Positions 1-7,653 of a DNA stretch of 64,000 nt are shown here, in pieces. Numbering within the stretch: position 1 is the first letter of the stretch; the number at the start of each line of letters is the position of its first letter. Position numbers and translations under genes: made by a program. Under the pieces are notes generated by a model, which searched no databases, had not been told where the DNA came from, and saw only the letters and a list, made by a program, of their open reading frames with translations. The stretch spans positions 167,075 to 231,074 of the forward strand of contig JAEWFF010000018.1 of NCBI GenBank assembly GCA_023388965.1. Reading direction: 5' to 3'. The stretch is from Pseudomonadota bacterium. GTDB taxonomy: Bacteria; Pseudomonadota; Alphaproteobacteria; Rhizobiales; Methylopilaceae.

Positions 1-443
1 GCTTCCATATAGGCTGCGGCCTGGTCGGCGCGCTTCAGCAGCTTGCGATGCACTTCGGGAATATCGGGCGGCAGTCCGAAGCGCAGATGGATCGCGGTCA
101 TCAGCCGGTTCTCGATGACCTTGTATTGACCGCCGAGCATGGCCTTGAACGGCGAGATCAGGTCCGCGACCACATATTCCGGCGCATCGTGCAGAAGGAT
201 CGCAAGCCGCCAGCGTTCGGCGAGGTCGGGCTTCAGCACGCGCGAAATATGTTCGACGACGAGCGAATGCTGCGCCACGGAAAAGATGTGCGCGCCCCGC
301 GTCTGGCCGTTCCAGCGCGGCACGCGCGCGAGGCCGTGCGCGATGTCCTCGATCTCGACATCGAGCGGCGAGGGATCGAGGAGGTCGAGCCTGCGTCCGG
401 ACAGCATGCGCTGCCAGGCGCGCGGGGGAGGGGTTTTTGCCAT
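1..443 (-). CDS. HD-domain hydrolase (YfbR-like), partial
   Basis: Reads off the left edge of the window, so only the first 147 codons are visible. The product has the HD-superfamily pattern of YfbR-type 5'-deoxynucleotidases: QHSL near residue 58, then LLHDAPEYVVADLISPFK at about 83-100, which carries the HD metal-binding pair and the conserved downstream acidic residue. Family members dephosphorylate nucleoside monophosphates in the cytosol; the exact substrate here is not shown. The ATG at 443 overlaps the stop codon of the upstream tag gene (ATGA), so the two are probably translationally coupled and part of one minus-strand operon with the ygfZ-like gene. Confidence 0.85.
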   Translation of the reverse strand, partial: MAKTPPPRAWQRMLSGRRLDLLDPSPLDVEIEDIAHGLARVPRWNGQTRGAHIFSVAQHSLVVEHISRVLKPDLAERWRLAILLHDAPEYVVADLISPFKAMLGGQYKVIENRLMTAIHLRFGLPPDIPEVHRKLLKRADQAAAYME

Positions 444-1042
444 CAGCGCGCGAGCTTCTTGACTTCTTCGTGGCGGAAACAGCCGACGAGGTGATCGTTG
501 ACCATGCCGACCGCCTGCGCGAAGGCATAGACGATGGTCGGCCCGCAGAACTTGAAGCCGCGCGCCTTCAGTTCCTTCGACATGCGCTTCGCCATGTCGG
601 TTTCCGCCGGCACCTGCTGCATGCTCTTCCAGGAATTCTGGACCGGCCTGCCGTCGACGAAGGTCCACAGAAGTTCGGCGAAGCTGCCCTTTTCCTGAAT
701 CTCCAGCCATGCCTGTGCGGACAGGACCGCACCGTCGATCTTCAGCCGGTTGCGCACGATGCCGGCATCGTTCATCAGCGCGGCGGTTTTCTTCGGGTTG
801 TAACGCGCGATCTTTTCGGGCTGGAAACCGTCGAAGGCGTTGCGGAAATTATCGCGCTTCCTGAGAATGGTGACCCAGGAGAGCCCGGCCTGAAATCCGT
901 CGAGGATCAGCTTCTCGAACAGCGCGCGGTCGTCATATTCCGGCACGCCCCATTCCGTGTCGTGATAGGCGACATAGATCGGGTCCGTACCCGGCCACGG
1001 GCAGCGCGCTTTGCCGTCTCCGCCTGTAACGACACCTTTCAC
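443..1042 (-). CDS. tag: DNA-3-methyladenine glycosylase I
   Basis: A 199-residue protein matching the normal length of Tag. It excises 3-methyladenine from alkylated DNA as the first step of base excision repair. Visible family marks are CPWPG near residue 14 and YHDTEWG near 26-32, the segment RALFEKLILDGFQAGLSW that carries the adenine-recognising glutamate, and a C-terminal HLVGC in which His and Cys, with the N-terminal Cys and His, form the zinc site. The predicted start is a GTG at 1042 that overlaps the stop of the upstream ygfZ-like gene by four bases, and its own stop overlaps the start of the HD hydrolase, indicating a tight operon. Confidence 0.95.
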   Translation of the reverse strand: MKGVVTGGDGKARCPWPGTDPIYVAYHDTEWGVPEYDDRALFEKLILDGFQAGLSWVTILRKRDNFRNAFDGFQPEKIARYNPKKTAALMNDAGIVRNRLKIDGAVLSAQAWLEIQEKGSFAELLWTFVDGRPVQNSWKSMQQVPAETDMAKRMSKELKARGFKFCGPTIVYAFAQAVGMVNDHLVGCFRHEEVKKLAR

Positions 1043-1914
1043 GCCCCGCTCTCCTGCGGTTCCCCGGGGAAGCGGAATTTCGCCCAGTCCGGCTTGTCGT
1101 CTATCGTTACAACAGCATCGCCCGCTTTCAGCGGTGCGCCGGCCGACAATGCGTCGTCCACGCGATCGATGCGCAAGGTCGCAAGGCCCCGTCCATCCGC
1201 CACCGAGCCGAGCCGGCCCATCGCCTTTTCTCCGGCCACGATTTCTGCGCCGGCTTCGGCGGCGCCGTCGATACGTACCGGCAAGACGCGCGTGCGCGCG
1301 GTTGCGCGATGCTGGGTGCGGCTCACGACCTCCTGGCCGATATAGCAGCCCTTTTTGAAATCGACGCCGCCGAGCTGGTCCATGTCCGCTTCGTGCGGGA
1401 AGGCGTCCTCGAACATGAAGTCGCGGCCGCCTTCGGGAATGCCGAGCGCGATGCGATGGGCGTGGAAATCCGCCTCCGTTTTCAGGTCGAGACCCGCCGC
1501 CTTGAGCATTTCCTCCACCTCATCCTTCGGCAGGAAAGCGCGTGCGCCGAGCGCAGGAAGGCGCGGGTCCACGAACAGATTCGACAGGTCCGGCGCAGTG
1601 CCGCCCCAGATGGCGGCGACGGCAAGATTTTCGACGGTGATCGCCACCTTGGCGCGCAGTCTGTAGAGCATCAGCCTTTTGGTGAGGCCCTCGATCCGGT
1701 CCGCCGGCACATCCAGCAGGAAGCCGTCGCCGGTTTTGAGAACGAGGAAATCCGAGAGGATCTTGCCCTGCGGCGACAGGAGAGCGGCATAGGCCGCGCG
1801 GCCTTCGTCCAGCCCCTCGACCGAACTCGTCACGAGGTTATGCAGGAAGTGGGGAGCCTCGTCGCCGGAGATGCGGATCGCCCCCCGGCCGGGTAGAACA
1901 GCGGCAAAAGCCAA
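1039..1914 (-). CDS. ygfZ: YgfZ/GcvT-type folate-binding protein
   Basis: Product of about 291 residues with the YgfZ signature KGCYIGQEVVSRTQHR near residues 187-202, where the Cys and the Gln-Glu pair are the family hallmark. YgfZ proteins bind tetrahydrofolate and assist maturation or repair of some iron-sulfur enzymes. The reading frame is open to a GTG at 1920, but an AAGGAGG Shine-Dalgarno sequence lies directly against that GTG and has good spacing to a TTG at 1914, so TTG at 1914 is preferred. It is the first gene of the ygfZ-tag-HD unit and diverges from the dihydroorotase-like gene across about 70 bases. Confidence 0.9.
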   Translation of the reverse strand: MAFAAVLPGRGAIRISGDEAPHFLHNLVTSSVEGLDEGRAAYAALLSPQGKILSDFLVLKTGDGFLLDVPADRIEGLTKRLMLYRLRAKVAITVENLAVAAIWGGTAPDLSNLFVDPRLPALGARAFLPKDEVEEMLKAAGLDLKTEADFHAHRIALGIPEGGRDFMFEDAFPHEADMDQLGGVDFKKGCYIGQEVVSRTQHRATARTRVLPVRIDGAAEAGAEIVAGEKAMGRLGSVADGRGLATLRIDRVDDALSAGAPLKAGDAVVTIDDKPDWAKFRFPGEPQESGA

Positions 1915-1984
1915 GAACACCTCCTTGCGCCCGAGCGCGCCGGAACGTAAGCCCCCATATCATCGCCTACAAGGGCAAGGACTT

Positions 1985-3319
1985 ATGGCCGAAACCTATG
2001 ATGTGATCTTCCGCGGCGGCACAATCGCCAATCAGGATGGCGTTCACCGCGCCGATCTCGCGGTGAAGGACGGCAAGGTGGCCGCGCTCGGCGATCTGTC
2101 GCGGGCCTCCGCCGGTGAGATTGTGGACTGCACCGGCCTGCATCTGTTGCCGGGCGTCATGGACACTCAGGTCCATTTCCGCGAGCCGGGTCTGACCCAC
2201 AAGGAAGACCTCGAAACCGGCTCGCTCTCCGCCGTCATGGGCGGCGTGACGTCGGTGTTCGAAATGCCGAACACAAATCCGCTGACGACCACGGCCGAGG
2301 CGCTTGCCGACAAGCTCGCCCGCGCGAAGGGCCGGATGCATTGCGACCATGCCTTCTTCATCGGCGGCACGCATGAGAATGCTGCCGATCTGCCGGAACT
2401 CGAGCGCCTGCCCGGCTGTGCCGGGGTCAAGGTGTTCATGGGCTCCTCGACCGGCTCGCTGCTCGTCGATGACGATGAGGGCGTGCGCAACATCCTGAAG
2501 GTCATCCGCCGCCGCGCGGCGTTCCATTCGGAGGACGAGCCGCGCCTCAACGAACGCAGGAATCTGCAGGTTGCGGGCGACGCGGCCAGCCATCCGGTCT
2601 GGCGCGATGTCGAGGCGGCGATGAAGAGCACAAGGCGCCTCGTCGCTCTCGCGCGCGAGACGGGCGCGCGCATCCATGTCCTGCACATCTCGACGGGTGA
2701 GGAAATGCGCTTCCTTGCCGATCACAAGGATGTCGCGACCGTCGAGGCGACGCCGCATCATCTCACTCTGGACGACAGCCTTTACGCCACGCTCGGCACG
2801 AAGATTCAGATGAATCCGCCGGTGCGCGGGGCGGAGCATCGCGATGTCATCTGGTGGGGCGTGCAGCAGGGCATTGTCGATGTGCTGGGGTCCGACCACG
2901 CGCCGCACACGCTGGAGGAGAAAGCCCATCCCTATCCGCAATCCCATTCGGGCATGACAGGTGTACAGACGCTCGTGCCGATCATGCTCGATCATATCGC
3001 GCAGGGAAAGCTGACGCTGGAACGCCTGGTCGATCTGACGAGCGCCGGCCCCGCGCGCATTTTCAACATCGCGGGCAAGGGCCGTCTCGCCGTTGGCTAC
3101 GATGCCGACATCACCGTGGTCGATCGCAAGCGCCGCGAGACGATCACCAATGGCTGGGTCGCCTCGCGCTCGCAATGGACGCCCTATGACGGGCGTCAGG
3201 TCACGGGCTGGCCGGTCGGCACCGTCCTGCGCGGCCGGCGCGTCATGTGGGAAGGCGAATTGACGGCCCCTGCGACCGGCGAGCCGGTGAGGTTTCTGGA
3301 GACGCTGGCAAAGGGCTGA
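1985..3319 (+). CDS. dihydroorotase-like amidohydrolase (class I)
   Basis: A 444-residue cytosolic amidohydrolase related to class I dihydroorotases, which interconvert carbamoyl-aspartate and dihydroorotate in pyrimidine synthesis. Seen are the N-terminal small beta domain, the metal loop VHFREPG near residue 61, the lysine of GVKVFMGSSTGS that is usually carboxylated, the HSEDEP and HVLHIST histidines, and SDHAPHT with the catalytic Asp. Unusually the first His of the HxH metal motif is Gln (DTQVHF), so metal binding may differ from canonical PyrC. No pyrB lies beside it. The frame is open further upstream, but the ATG at 1985 gives the family start and follows an AGGGCAAGG stretch. Confidence 0.88.
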   Translation: MAETYDVIFRGGTIANQDGVHRADLAVKDGKVAALGDLSRASAGEIVDCTGLHLLPGVMDTQVHFREPGLTHKEDLETGSLSAVMGGVTSVFEMPNTNPLTTTAEALADKLARAKGRMHCDHAFFIGGTHENAADLPELERLPGCAGVKVFMGSSTGSLLVDDDEGVRNILKVIRRRAAFHSEDEPRLNERRNLQVAGDAASHPVWRDVEAAMKSTRRLVALARETGARIHVLHISTGEEMRFLADHKDVATVEATPHHLTLDDSLYATLGTKIQMNPPVRGAEHRDVIWWGVQQGIVDVLGSDHAPHTLEEKAHPYPQSHSGMTGVQTLVPIMLDHIAQGKLTLERLVDLTSAGPARIFNIAGKGRLAVGYDADITVVDRKRRETITNGWVASRSQWTPYDGRQVTGWPVGTVLRGRRVMWEGELTAPATGEPVRFLETLAKG

Positions 3320-3323
3320 TGTG

Positions 3324-3514
3324 TGTCCCGGGGCCGCTTAACTCGGCTGCTGCCGAGTTAAGTCCCCTGTAAATCGTAACTCGGGCTCGCCCGAGTTACG
3401 TGCGGAGCCCGGGACCCATACGCCGTGACAGCGCGATTCTATCTCTGACGCTGCGGAGTATGGCTCCCGGATCGGCGCTCGGCTTCGCCTCGCTTGTCCG
3501 GGACATGCGGCTTG
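3324..3514. repeat. Palindromic intergenic repeat (family A) with two nested hairpins
   Basis: Shares the modules CCCGGGACCCATACGCCG and GTCCGGGACATGCG with copies near 17.1, 22.3 and 23.0 kb. Inside this copy two perfect 11-bp hairpins are inserted: CTTAACTCGGC at 3337-3347 with its complement at 3352-3362, and GTAACTCGGGC at 3376-3386 with its complement at 3389-3399. It lies between two convergent genes and may also terminate transcription. Confidence 0.75.
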
Positions 3515-3515
3515 C

Positions 3516-4223
3516 CTATTCCTCCGCCGGCAGCGGAACGGTCACGAAAAACACCGCGCCTTTCTCGGCATTGCGCGCGCCGGCCTCGCCGCCAAGACTC
3601 GACGCGACGAAGCGCACCAGCCTCATGCCCAGCCCCTTGATGCGGGCGATGTCGAAATCCGTCGGAAGCCCGTTGCCGTTATCGGCAACCTCCAGAACGA
3701 ACATATCGTCCTGCGCGCGCGCGAGCACGCGGATGATCGTGTCGCCATCCTTGCTGGCGCCGTGCTTGACAGCGTTGGTCACGAATTCGTTGATGACGAG
3801 GCCGAGCTTGGAGGCGTAGTCCGTCGACAGCCGGATGCGGTCGCATTCCGGATGCAGCTTCACGCGATGGCCTTCCTCCTCCTGCAGGACGGAGTCGGAC
3901 AGATCGTTGCACAGATCGCGCAGATATTGGGAGAACTCGATGGTCTGCATGTCGCCGGAACGGTAGAGGCGGTCGTGTACATGCTGGATTGAGCCGATGC
4001 GCAAACCCGCTTTCTCAAGCTGGTCGCGTGTATGGGCATCGCTTTCCTGATGCGCTTGCATCCGCAGGATCGAGGAGGCGAGTTGCAGCGAGTTTGCGAC
4101 GCGGTGATTCACCTCGCGCATCAGCAAGGCGGCTTGCCGCAGCTCCTCGTCCTTCGCGGCGACGAGCGCGCGCAATTCGTCAATATCGGCCACAGTGGAA
4201 GCCGCGCTGGCAGGCTCGGACAT
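3516..4223 (-). CDS. HisKA_2-type sensor histidine kinase without sensor domain
   Basis: A 235-residue soluble kinase. The phosphoacceptor region REVNHRVANSLQLASSIL near residues 37-54 has the HisKA_2 (HWE-related) form with the His of NHR. The HATPase part follows, with an N-box in VINEFVTNAVKHG near 143-155, a G1 box VADNGNGLP near 178-186 and a G2-like GLGMRLV. A short N-terminal helix is the only extra part; no PAS, GAF or membrane segment is visible, so the signal must come from a partner. Such kinases often act in alphaproteobacterial general stress signalling, but no partner response regulator or anti-sigma gene is adjacent, so that role is only inferred. Confidence 0.88.
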   Translation of the reverse strand: MSEPASAASTVADIDELRALVAAKDEELRQAALLMREVNHRVANSLQLASSILRMQAHQESDAHTRDQLEKAGLRIGSIQHVHDRLYRSGDMQTIEFSQYLRDLCNDLSDSVLQEEEGHRVKLHPECDRIRLSTDYASKLGLVINEFVTNAVKHGASKDGDTIIRVLARAQDDMFVLEVADNGNGLPTDFDIARIKGLGMRLVRFVASSLGGEAGARNAEKGAVFFVTVPLPAEE

Positions 4224-4326
4224 CTCAGCACCCTGTCGTCCAGCTTACCCCCAACGGCATGTTTGCAGAGATTTGCCGCGGGGTAAATCATGCGGCTGAG
4301 CAAAAGCGCGCGGCTGAACGAAAAGA

Positions 4327-4905
4327 TTAGTCGCCGGCGACGAAAAAGTGCCAGGTTCCGTCGGGGCCGATGCCGACCCGGTAGAAGTTGTAAGCGCCGA
4401 ACTCTTTCATCCCATTATATTCAAAACTGGTGACAATCTTGAACAGTTCGATTGTCTGCGCCGGCGTCAGCTCGTTGATCGGATAACCGGCGAAATAGGG
4501 CCACAGATACATTTCCTGCGGCGTGCCCTGATCGACATGCACGTAGCCCGCTTCCAGAACTTCCGCGAGAATGGCCATGACCTCGCGGCCCTCGCCGTCA
4601 TTGGATTGTTCCTTCATCGCGGCGATCGGATCGCTGCCGTTTTCGCCGAAGGAAAAGACGGGCGGCATTTCGTTGGACTGCACAACAACGCGCAGCTTGT
4701 CGAGATCGCCGGACAGGGCCGCTTCGAGAATCTTGTCGCGCATTGTGCGGACAGGATCGGGCAGAAGCCCCGGATCGTAGAACACGTCCGGCTTTTCCTG
4801 CGGCGCAACTTCGGCTGCCGGCGGCGTGGCCGTGTCCTGCGCCAGCGCCATCTGTGCGGCGAACACCAGTCCGAGAACGGCCAGAAGGCGCATGAGCATC
4901 GGCAA
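4327..4905 (-). CDS. Secreted conserved hypothetical protein
   Basis: A 192-residue protein with a clear signal peptide: a short basic start, a hydrophobic stretch and an A-Q-A/A-L-A-Q cleavage region near residue 22. The mature part is acidic and lacks membrane segments, cysteines or a motif I recognise; it has helical repeats around residues 45-110 and ends in WHFFVAGD, an ending I associate with a conserved rhizobial family of unknown function. It is probably periplasmic. It stands alone between a histidine kinase gene on the same strand and a divergent LysE gene. A second ATG two codons downstream could also be the start. Confidence 0.72.
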   Translation of the reverse strand: MPMLMRLLAVLGLVFAAQMALAQDTATPPAAEVAPQEKPDVFYDPGLLPDPVRTMRDKILEAALSGDLDKLRVVVQSNEMPPVFSFGENGSDPIAAMKEQSNDGEGREVMAILAEVLEAGYVHVDQGTPQEMYLWPYFAGYPINELTPAQTIELFKIVTSFEYNGMKEFGAYNFYRVGIGPDGTWHFFVAGD

Positions 4906-5031
4906 TCTTCCCTTCGGGGTTGGAGAGTTGCAGCCTAACCCGTCCGGCGTCGTGACGCGAGGTTGCCACTGCCTCCGCGTTTCAATATTCAGAAAACGGG
5001 CGTCGGCTTTCCGTGGCGCCGTTTCAAGTCC

Positions 5032-5685
5032 ATGGAGCTATCGCGCGTGCTCGACTGGGGCCTGATCGGCATCGGCTTTGGCATCGGACTCGCCGTGGCC
5101 GCGCCCATGGGCCCGGTCAACATCATGGTCATCCACCGTGCGGTGAAGCACGGTTTCCTGTCGGCCTTCGGGGCGGGGCTCGGCGCGATTGCGGGCGATA
5201 CGCTTTACGCGGCCATCGCGGCGTTCGGCATAACCGCCATCTCCGATGTCATCATCCACCATCTGGACTTCATCAAGATCGTCGGCGGCCTGCTCCTGAT
5301 CGGGTTCGGCCTGTCGTTGATCCCGCGCACGCCGCATCCGGAACAGGGTGTCGAGGAGGACATACGGCCGAGCATGCTGGCGGCCGCGGTATCGACCTTC
5401 TTTCTCTGCATCACCAATCCCGCGCTTCTGCTCGGCTTCGCGGCTCTGTTCGCCGCGCTCGACGAGATCGGCCGCGCGCCGGAAAACTACGCCTCGGCGG
5501 CGGAGCTCACCTTCGGTGTGTTCGTCGGCGGTCTTGTCTGGTGGCTCGTTCTGTCGAGCGTGGTCTCGCGGCTGCGCGCGCGCATCACCCTGCGTTGGCT
5601 GCGCGCCATCAACATGCTGGCCGGTCTCAGCCTTGCGGTTTTCGGCGTGCTTCTGCTCGCCGATGTCGCGCTCGATGTTTTCTGA
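5032..5685 (+). CDS. LysE/RhtB family amino-acid exporter
   Basis: A 217-residue inner-membrane protein with about six hydrophobic segments and the LysE-type N-terminal region APMGPVNIMVIHRAVKHGF followed by G-x-G-A-x-x-G-D (residues about 20-60). The family exports amino acids or related metabolites by a proton-coupled mechanism; the substrate cannot be told. The frame is open upstream to a TTG at 4963, but that extension is polar and not family-like, so the ATG at 5032 was chosen although no strong ribosome binding site precedes it. Confidence 0.85.
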   Translation: MELSRVLDWGLIGIGFGIGLAVAAPMGPVNIMVIHRAVKHGFLSAFGAGLGAIAGDTLYAAIAAFGITAISDVIIHHLDFIKIVGGLLLIGFGLSLIPRTPHPEQGVEEDIRPSMLAAAVSTFFLCITNPALLLGFAALFAALDEIGRAPENYASAAELTFGVFVGGLVWWLVLSSVVSRLRARITLRWLRAINMLAGLSLAVFGVLLLADVALDVF

Positions 5686-5952
5686 TTACTGGGTCGCCAT
5701 TGCGAGCGTGAACTCGCCGCGCCGCAGCCGGTCGGGCAGGCTTTCGGCGAAGGCGGCGACGGCTTCCTCGCCGAAGCTCTCCACGAGTTCGGCAAAGGCG
5801 CGGAACAGGGCGGCCTGCGCCACGCATTCGGGCGGCAGCCCGTCGAGCATCGCGCCCTCCCAGGCCTCTTCAAGATAGGACAAAGCGGCGAAGCGCTCTT
5901 CCGAGTGCTTTTCGCGATCCGTCACATTCGGGGGAAATTGAGAAGCTGCCAT
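5686..5952 (-). CDS. Small conserved hypothetical protein
   Basis: An 88-residue, acidic, probably helical protein. The frame is open to 6003, but the residues before the Met at 5952 are Arg-rich and look non-coding. The visible segment ERFAALSYLEEAWEGAMLDGLPPECVAQAALFRAFAEL is split here only as description: it suggests a small alpha-helical fold with one conserved Cys. No motif assigns a function. It ends directly at the stop of the convergent LysE gene. Confidence 0.6.
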   Translation of the reverse strand: MAASQFPPNVTDREKHSEERFAALSYLEEAWEGAMLDGLPPECVAQAALFRAFAELVESFGEEAVAAFAESLPDRLRRGEFTLAMATQ

Positions 5953-6054
5953 GGTCCGTCCGCTCCGGCGCGCCATGCGCCGCTCCGGCAACAGACTTAG
6001 CACGCGCCCGGCGCCGCGCTTTCCAATTCCTTAAGAAAGGTTAATTGCCCGGCA

Positions 6055-6615
6055 TCAATTACCGTGCCGCGTCGCGATCTCGCGCGTCAGCTTCGCGCCT
6101 TCCGCGAGGAAACGGCGCACGGCGAGGTCGGCGGATGGCGTGCAGGTGCGGTAGGTCAGCTCGTAGCTGTTATAGCCGCGATTGAACGCGCCGGCGAAGC
6201 GTTCGCGCCGGTCGGGCGGCCCGCCTTCGGCCTCCATCAGATCCTGCATCTTGTCGCGCCAGATCGTGCCGTCATTGGCGCCGCAGAGCGGGCGCAGATA
6301 ATGCAGCGCGCCGAGTATCTCGCCGATGCGCCGCATATCCTTTTCATAGGGCGGGGGCGGCGTGTTGCGCGCCGGGACGGAGGTCTGCTGCTGGGATGGC
6401 CATGGTGCGGCGGTGGCCGGCTGCTGACTTGAATCCGTTCCGGTGGCCGGCTGCGGCGCGGATTCGCGCGCCGGCGGCGGCGTCGGGCGCGGCTGGCGCT
6501 GCTCTTCCCGCTTGCGCTGGTTGCGCAGGAAATCGAGCGGCGATTGCGCATCCGCCGGAACGGGGGCGGCCAGCGGCCCGATCAGGGCGAGCGCAATCAG
6601 GATTCGGAGGATCAT
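6055..6615 (-). CDS. TIGR02301 family exported protein
   Basis: A 186-residue protein with an N-terminal signal peptide (MILRILIALALIG, cleavage near A-x-A at about 24), a low-complexity Pro/Gln/Ser linker over residues 35-95, and a C-terminal domain containing LGALHYLRPLCG, WRDKM, RRERFAGAFNRGY and a second Cys in YRTCTP. This pattern matches the alphaproteobacterial TIGR02301 family of unknown function; the two Cys could form a disulfide in the periplasm. The frame runs on to 6942, but the ATG at 6615 overlaps the stop of the upstream Nudix gene and begins the signal peptide. Confidence 0.85.
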   Translation of the reverse strand: MILRILIALALIGPLAAPVPADAQSPLDFLRNQRKREEQRQPRPTPPPARESAPQPATGTDSSQQPATAAPWPSQQQTSVPARNTPPPPYEKDMRRIGEILGALHYLRPLCGANDGTIWRDKMQDLMEAEGGPPDRRERFAGAFNRGYNSYELTYRTCTPSADLAVRRFLAEGAKLTREIATRHGN

Positions 6616-7046
6616 GCGCCCACGCTCTGCGGCAGAACGAGAGCTGCGGCAAGCCGGACGATGCGGTGCAGATCGTCCGTCACCGGCAGATCGTCCAGCG
6701 TCATCGGATCGGCCCAGCGCACATCGGAAGCTTCCGGCCCGGTCTGCGGTTCGCCCGAAACCCAGCGTGCCGCAAATGCAATGACGGTGAAGTGGAACCG
6801 GCCGCGCGCGCGCGGCATCACTTCGACGATGCCGGCAAAGTCCACGATGTCGGCTTTCACGCCCACTTCCTCGTCGAGTTCGCGCAGCGCGCATTCGCTC
6901 AACCGCTCGCCGAATTCCAGCCGCCCGCCGGGCAGCGACCACAGGCCCTGCAAGGCGCCGGCGGCCCGCTGCGCGAGCAGAACCTTGCCGTCGCGAAAAA
7001 CGGCGGTGGAAACTCCGACTTCAGGGCGGGCGGGTTTGTCTGTCAT
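6612..7046 (-). CDS. Nudix hydrolase
   Basis: A 144-residue enzyme with a full Nudix box, GGRLEFGERLSECALRELDEEVG near residues 42-63 (GxxxxxE ... RELxEExG), which binds the metal and cleaves nucleoside-diphosphate-linked substrates. The preceding LLAQRAAGALQGLWSLPGG is like ADP-ribose pyrophosphatase and MutT-type members; the real substrate is unknown. It overlaps the start of the TIGR02301 gene by four bases, so the two are co-translated, although the pairing does not reveal a shared function. Confidence 0.9.
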   Translation of the reverse strand: MTDKPARPEVGVSTAVFRDGKVLLAQRAAGALQGLWSLPGGRLEFGERLSECALRELDEEVGVKADIVDFAGIVEVMPRARGRFHFTVIAFAARWVSGEPQTGPEASDVRWADPMTLDDLPVTDDLHRIVRLAAALVLPQSVGA

Positions 7047-7067
7047 GGGTTCGGGAATAGACCCGGA

Positions 7068-7595
7068 TCAGGCCTCGAACAAGGCATCGACGGCCGCCTG
7101 CGCATCGTCGGCCTCCGCTTCGTCCGCTCCGGCCAGGCCGTTGATGACGGCGCTTGCCCGCGCGATCAGGAGTTCGGCGGCCTCCGCCGCTTCCTGAAGC
7201 GCATGCGTCGAATCCCCATGATTGTGTTCGTGACGGACGGCGGCCTGCGCCGCGAGCAGCACGGTGTCGATTTCGGCGAGGATGGAATCGAGGTGCTTCT
7301 TCACGCCCGGCTGCGCCATCTCGTAGCCGAGCAGAGCGAGCGCCTTGGAACGGAAGCCGGACGTCTCGAAATGCTGGCGGTAGTTCAGCAGCCGCCAGGC
7401 GAGAATCTCGTCCCTGATGTCCGGCGAGCTCTCATAGAGCCCGATCATCATGATCATCTCGTTGAAATGGTTCAGATAATCGGTCGAAAGCCCGGTCCGC
7501 GGATTGATGTTGGCCTCGACCAGGACATCGTGCAGCTCCGCGAGCGAGACAGTCTTTTCCTGAAATTTTCGCGGAACGGCGGCTTGCATGCTCAT
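7068..7595 (-). CDS. Conserved hypothetical helical protein
   Basis: A 175-residue acidic protein without signal peptide or membrane segments. The central part (LSTDYLNHFNEMIMMIGLYESSPDIRDEILAW, residues about 37-68) is rich in aromatic and acidic residues and looks like a helical bundle. The C terminus has alternating Ala/Glu/Asp and one HEHNHGD run that could bind a metal but is not a known motif. I do not recognise the family with certainty. It sits 21 bases upstream of the Nudix gene on the same strand, so probably belongs to the same transcript. Confidence 0.7.
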   Translation of the reverse strand: MSMQAAVPRKFQEKTVSLAELHDVLVEANINPRTGLSTDYLNHFNEMIMMIGLYESSPDIRDEILAWRLLNYRQHFETSGFRSKALALLGYEMAQPGVKKHLDSILAEIDTVLLAAQAAVRHEHNHGDSTHALQEAAEAAELLIARASAVINGLAGADEAEADDAQAAVDALFEA

Positions 7596-7653
7596 GGGCT
7601 TGTCGGGCGGAATGCCCGATGCCGGACTATGATCGCGGCCGCTTGCCGCAGGG

